Of a DNA stretch of 30,266 nt, positions 27,919 through 30,266 are shown piece by piece. A program made the translations under genes and the position numbers. How positions within the stretch are numbered: the stretch's first letter is position 1; each line of letters opens with the position of its first letter. The notes beneath the pieces were generated by a model. It worked only from the letters and a program-made list of their open reading frames with translations, had not been told where the DNA came from and did not search any database. Location of the stretch: the NCBI GenBank assembly GCA_024640585.1, contig JAHEEQ010000052.1, positions 1 to 30,266 on the forward strand, written 5' to 3'. Origin of the DNA: Micrococcales bacterium (GTDB taxonomy: Bacteria > Actinomycetota > Actinomycetes > S36-B12 > UBA5976).

Positions 27919-28856
27919 AGCATTTACTTTCAGCAGCAGATTTAAATCACGACCAGGCGCTTGAAATTCTCGACACCGCAGCCGAATTAGCTCGAATTGC
28001 TGATCGTCCAGTAAAGAAATTGCCAACATTGCGCGGCCGCACAGTTGTGAATTTGTTCTTCGAAGATTCAACTCGCACAAGAATCTCTTTCGAAGCAGCC
28101 GCCAAGAGATTGTCCGCAGATGTGATCAATTTCTCTGCAAAAGGATCAAGCGTTTCAAAAGGTGAGAGTTTGAAAGATACCGCACTCACTTTGGAAGCAA
28201 TGGGTGCAGATGCAGTCGTGATTCGTCATAACGCAAGCGGCGCACCACACTTTTTGGCGCATAGCAATTGGATTGCAAGTTCAGTAATTAATGCTGGAGA
28301 TGGCACCCACGAACATCCAACCCAGGCGCTACTAGACGCTTTCACCTTGCGTAAACACCTAAAGAATGGCCAAGGCGATTTGGATGGCGTCAAGGTGGTG
28401 ATTGTTGGTGACGTCTTGCATTCGCGAGTGGCTCGGAGCAATGTTTTGCTTTTGCAAACGCTCGGAGCGCAAGTGACATTGGTTGCTCCTCCAACTCTGC
28501 TTCCAGTAGGAATTGAAACTTGGTCTTGCGATTTTTCATACGACTTAGATGTAGCCTTGAAAGACGCAGATGCGGTGATGATGCTACGAGTTCAACGTGA
28601 GCGAATGAACGCAGCGTTTTTCCCAAGTCCAATGGAATACAGCCGTCGTTATGGGCTTGATATTGCCAGAGCAAAACTTCTGTCACCGCATGGAATAGTG
28701 ATGCATCCAGGACCGATGAATCGTGGCTTGGAAATCTCTTCAGCGGTCGCTGATGGGAAAAGTTCGGTAATTGTTGAACAAGTTTCAAATGGCGTTAGTG
28801 TGCGAATGGCCGTTTTGTACATGTTGCTTGGCGGAAATGATGGAGTAGCAGAATGA
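27915..28856 (+). CDS. pyrB: Aspartate carbamoyltransferase catalytic chain
   Basis: The enzyme joins carbamoyl phosphate and aspartate, the first committed step of pyrimidine synthesis. The 313-residue product has the carbamoyl-phosphate motif STRTR (52-56), S81 and K82 from the neighbouring subunit loop, R104, and HPTQALLD (134-141). The aspartate-binding LRVQRER lies in the second domain. No pyrI regulatory chain is seen. It overlaps both pyrR and pyrC by four bases (ATGA), so the three genes are translated together. Confidence 0.98.
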   Translation: MKHLLSAADLNHDQALEILDTAAELARIADRPVKKLPTLRGRTVVNLFFEDSTRTRISFEAAAKRLSADVINFSAKGSSVSKGESLKDTALTLEAMGADAVVIRHNASGAPHFLAHSNWIASSVINAGDGTHEHPTQALLDAFTLRKHLKNGQGDLDGVKVVIVGDVLHSRVARSNVLLLQTLGAQVTLVAPPTLLPVGIETWSCDFSYDLDVALKDADAVMMLRVQRERMNAAFFPSPMEYSRRYGLDIARAKLLSPHGIVMHPGPMNRGLEISSAVADGKSSVIVEQVSNGVSVRMAVLYMLLGGNDGVAE

Positions 28857-30127
28857 AACTAGTTATTGGAAATGTTCGCATCAATGGTGGCGAAAATGCG
28901 GATATCGAAATTAATGATGGACTCATTTCGCAAATCGCAAAAGCTAATTCATTAAAAGCAGATGTCGATGGAAAAGGATTCGTAGCGCTACCAGGTTTAG
29001 TGGATTTGCATACCCACTTAAGAGAACCTGGTCGTGAAGATAGTGAAACAGTAGAAACTGGAACATTAGCTGCCGCTCGAGGTGGCTTTACCGCAGTGCA
29101 CGCAATGGCAAACACCACACCTGTTGCAGACACTGCAGGTGTGGTCGAACAAATTTTTAGACTCGGACAAGAATCGGGAAACTGCGATGTTTTTCCAGTT
29201 GGCGCGGTTACACAAGGCCTTGCCGGAAGTGCTTTGGCAGAACTTGGCGCAATGGCGGATTCCGCAGCCCGAGTTAGAGTGTTTAGCGATGATGGAAAAT
29301 GCGTACACGATCCAGTGCTAATGCGTCGAGCTCTTGAATACGTAAAGGCTTTCGATGGCTGCATTGCTCAACACGCACAAGAACCAAAGCTCACTGAAGA
29401 TGCGCAAATGAATGAAGGTGAAGTGTCTGGTGTGCTCGGTCTTCGCGGATGGCCGAAGGTTGCAGAAGAAGCAATAATTGCCCGAGATGTTTTGCTTGCG
29501 GAACATGTTGGCGCAAGGATCCACGTTTGCCACTTGAGCACCGCCGGAAGTGTTGAAATTATTCGGTGGGCAAAATCACGCGGAATTTCGGTAACAGCTG
29601 AAGTAACACCGCACCACCTACTCCTAACAGATGAAACTGCTAGAACCTACGATCCGGTTTACAAAGTAAATCCACCACTTCGAACCATGGATGACGTCAA
29701 AGCTTTGCGCGAAGCCCTCGCAGATGGCACCATCGATATTGTTGCAACTGACCATGCGCCACATCCAAGTGAAGACAAGGAATGTGAGTGGTCAGCTGCC
29801 GCTTTTGGCATGGTAGGCCTCGAAACAGCATTGCCAATTGTCAACACGGTGATGGTGCAAACCGGATTGATGAATTGGTCGGATGTGGCTCGCGTAATGA
29901 GTAAAACACCGGCAGCAATTGGCCGTGTAGCAAGCCACGGAAATGAAATCGAAGTCGGCAAGCCTGCAAACATCACTTTGTTTGACCCAGAACACAAAGT
30001 TGTAATCGACAAAAATTCGACTGCAAGTAAATCGCACAACAACCCTTTTCACGGCATGGAGTTGCTAGGTCGCACAGCCCTAACAATTTTGCGCGGAAAA
30101 GTAACTTTTAAGGCGGAGTGGATTTAA
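28853..30127 (+). CDS. pyrC: Dihydroorotase (class I)
   Basis: The enzyme cyclises carbamoyl-aspartate to dihydroorotate. The 424-residue amidohydrolase has the metal ligands H53 and H55 ([10 protein letters not shown]), H174 (AQHAQEP), H227 (CHLSTAG) and D300 (ATDHAPHP). An Asp in FSDDGK (146/147) sits where class I enzymes use a bridging Asp instead of a carbamylated Lys. NPPLR for substrate binding is also present. All active-site groups are there, so it is unlikely to be the inactive PyrC' form. It overlaps pyrB by four bases and the next gene by one. Confidence 0.97.
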   Translation: MKLVIGNVRINGGENADIEINDGLISQIAKANSLKADVDGKGFVALPGLVDLHTHLREPGREDSETVETGTLAAARGGFTAVHAMANTTPVADTAGVVEQIFRLGQESGNCDVFPVGAVTQGLAGSALAELGAMADSAARVRVFSDDGKCVHDPVLMRRALEYVKAFDGCIAQHAQEPKLTEDAQMNEGEVSGVLGLRGWPKVAEEAIIARDVLLAEHVGARIHVCHLSTAGSVEIIRWAKSRGISVTAEVTPHHLLLTDETARTYDPVYKVNPPLRTMDDVKALREALADGTIDIVATDHAPHPSEDKECEWSAAAFGMVGLETALPIVNTVMVQTGLMNWSDVARVMSKTPAAIGRVASHGNEIEVGKPANITLFDPEHKVVIDKNSTASKSHNNPFHGMELLGRTALTILRGKVTFKAEWI

Positions 30128-30266
30128 TGCTGTTAGCCACTTTGCAATCTGCTCAAACCACCCAAATTCCGTTGCGACTTTTTCTAACTAGTTTGATGGT
30201 TTTGGTTTTAGTTTTGGCTGTTTTCGCAATTCGTAAAGCATGGTTGAAAAAAGCGGCGTTGCAAAG
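30127..30266 (+). CDS. Partial membrane protein downstream of pyrC
   Basis: An ATG overlaps the pyrC stop by one base (TAATG) and opens a frame of 46 codons that runs off the right edge. The visible product begins [10 protein letters not shown] and has one strongly hydrophobic helix at about residues 17-35, followed by a basic stretch (IRKAWLKKAA), suggesting an N-out/C-in orientation. In mycobacteria a membrane or export protein of unknown function lies between pyrC and carA; this is probably its counterpart, and carA is expected next. The assignment is by position and hydrophobicity only. Confidence 0.7.
   Translation, partial: MLLATLQSAQTTQIPLRLFLTSLMVLVLVLAVFAIRKAWLKKAALQ

Noticed and set aside
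28795..29364. Long open frame of 189 codons on the minus strand opposite pyrC
   Set aside because: It is antisense to an intact dihydroorotase, has low-complexity Ser/Ala/Pro composition and shows no domain or start signal.
1..30266. Mobile elements, CRISPR arrays, tRNA or rRNA genes, toxin-antitoxin or defence genes
   Set aside because: No transposase or integrase motifs, spaced direct repeats, cloverleaf sequences or defence domains were seen; the region is compact core metabolism.

Overview
The window looks like a chromosomal segment of an actinomycete (Actinomycetota) with an unusually low G+C content for the phylum. I estimate roughly mid-40s percent by eye; I did not compute it. Three things support this: a 1184-residue DnaE1-type polymerase, the bifunctional isomerase PriA in place of HisA, and several families I know mainly from this phylum (BldD, the Trp-operon membrane protein, the HGxxPAAW small membrane protein, a PyrR RNA hairpin over the pyrR start). 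Low G+C, very tight packing and overlapping genes fit a streamlined freshwater lineage such as the acI/Nanopelagicales group. That assignment is inference, because there is no rRNA gene here. All complete genes are on the plus strand. I saw no mobile elements, tRNA or rRNA genes, or CRISPR arrays, and no gene-free stretch longer than about 150 bases.

Layout. Positions 1-148 hold the 5' end of a minus-strand gene of unknown function, divergent from dnaE (299-3853). A four-helix membrane protein of unknown function follows (3841-4356). A histidine/tryptophan supercluster then runs hisD-hisC-hisB-hisH-priA-hisF-hisI-trpE, two small membrane proteins, a two-component system, and trpC-trpB-trpA (4415-17100). 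An envelope/redox group follows: a MauE/DoxX-like membrane protein, a membrane-anchored DsbA-like thioredoxin-fold protein, and lgt (17097-19220). Next are glutamate synthase gltB-gltD, pyruvate kinase pyk and the regulator bldD (19340-27306). The window closes with the pyrimidine operon pyrR-pyrB-pyrC and the start of a membrane protein gene (27376-30266).

How the genes work together. HisD, C, B, H, PriA, F and I cover most histidine biosynthesis steps; hisG and hisE are not in the window. TrpE, C, B, A and the TrpF activity of PriA cover most of tryptophan synthesis; trpD and trpG are not here. GltBD supplies the glutamate used as amino donor by HisC, and glutamine feeds HisH, TrpE/TrpG and the pyrimidine pathway. 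PyrB and PyrC carry out the second and third steps of UMP synthesis.

Regulation visible in the DNA. (1) A near-perfect BldD-type palindrome overlaps the -10 element of the bldD promoter, which suggests conserved autoregulation. The BldD protein also retains the RGD-x8-RxxD signature for c-di-GMP binding. (2) A six-base-pair hairpin with a CNGNGA hexaloop sits just upstream of the pyrR ribosome-binding site and is a PyrR-binding loop. (3) Several genes without a Shine-Dalgarno sequence (hisD, hisI, trpC, lgt, bldD) have a -10-like hexamer ending six or seven bases before the start codon, which points to leaderless transcripts. (4) Nested CTCAA/TTGAG dyads overlap the hisD promoter. I did not find a clearly new defence system or mobile system; the most notable signals are regulatory.
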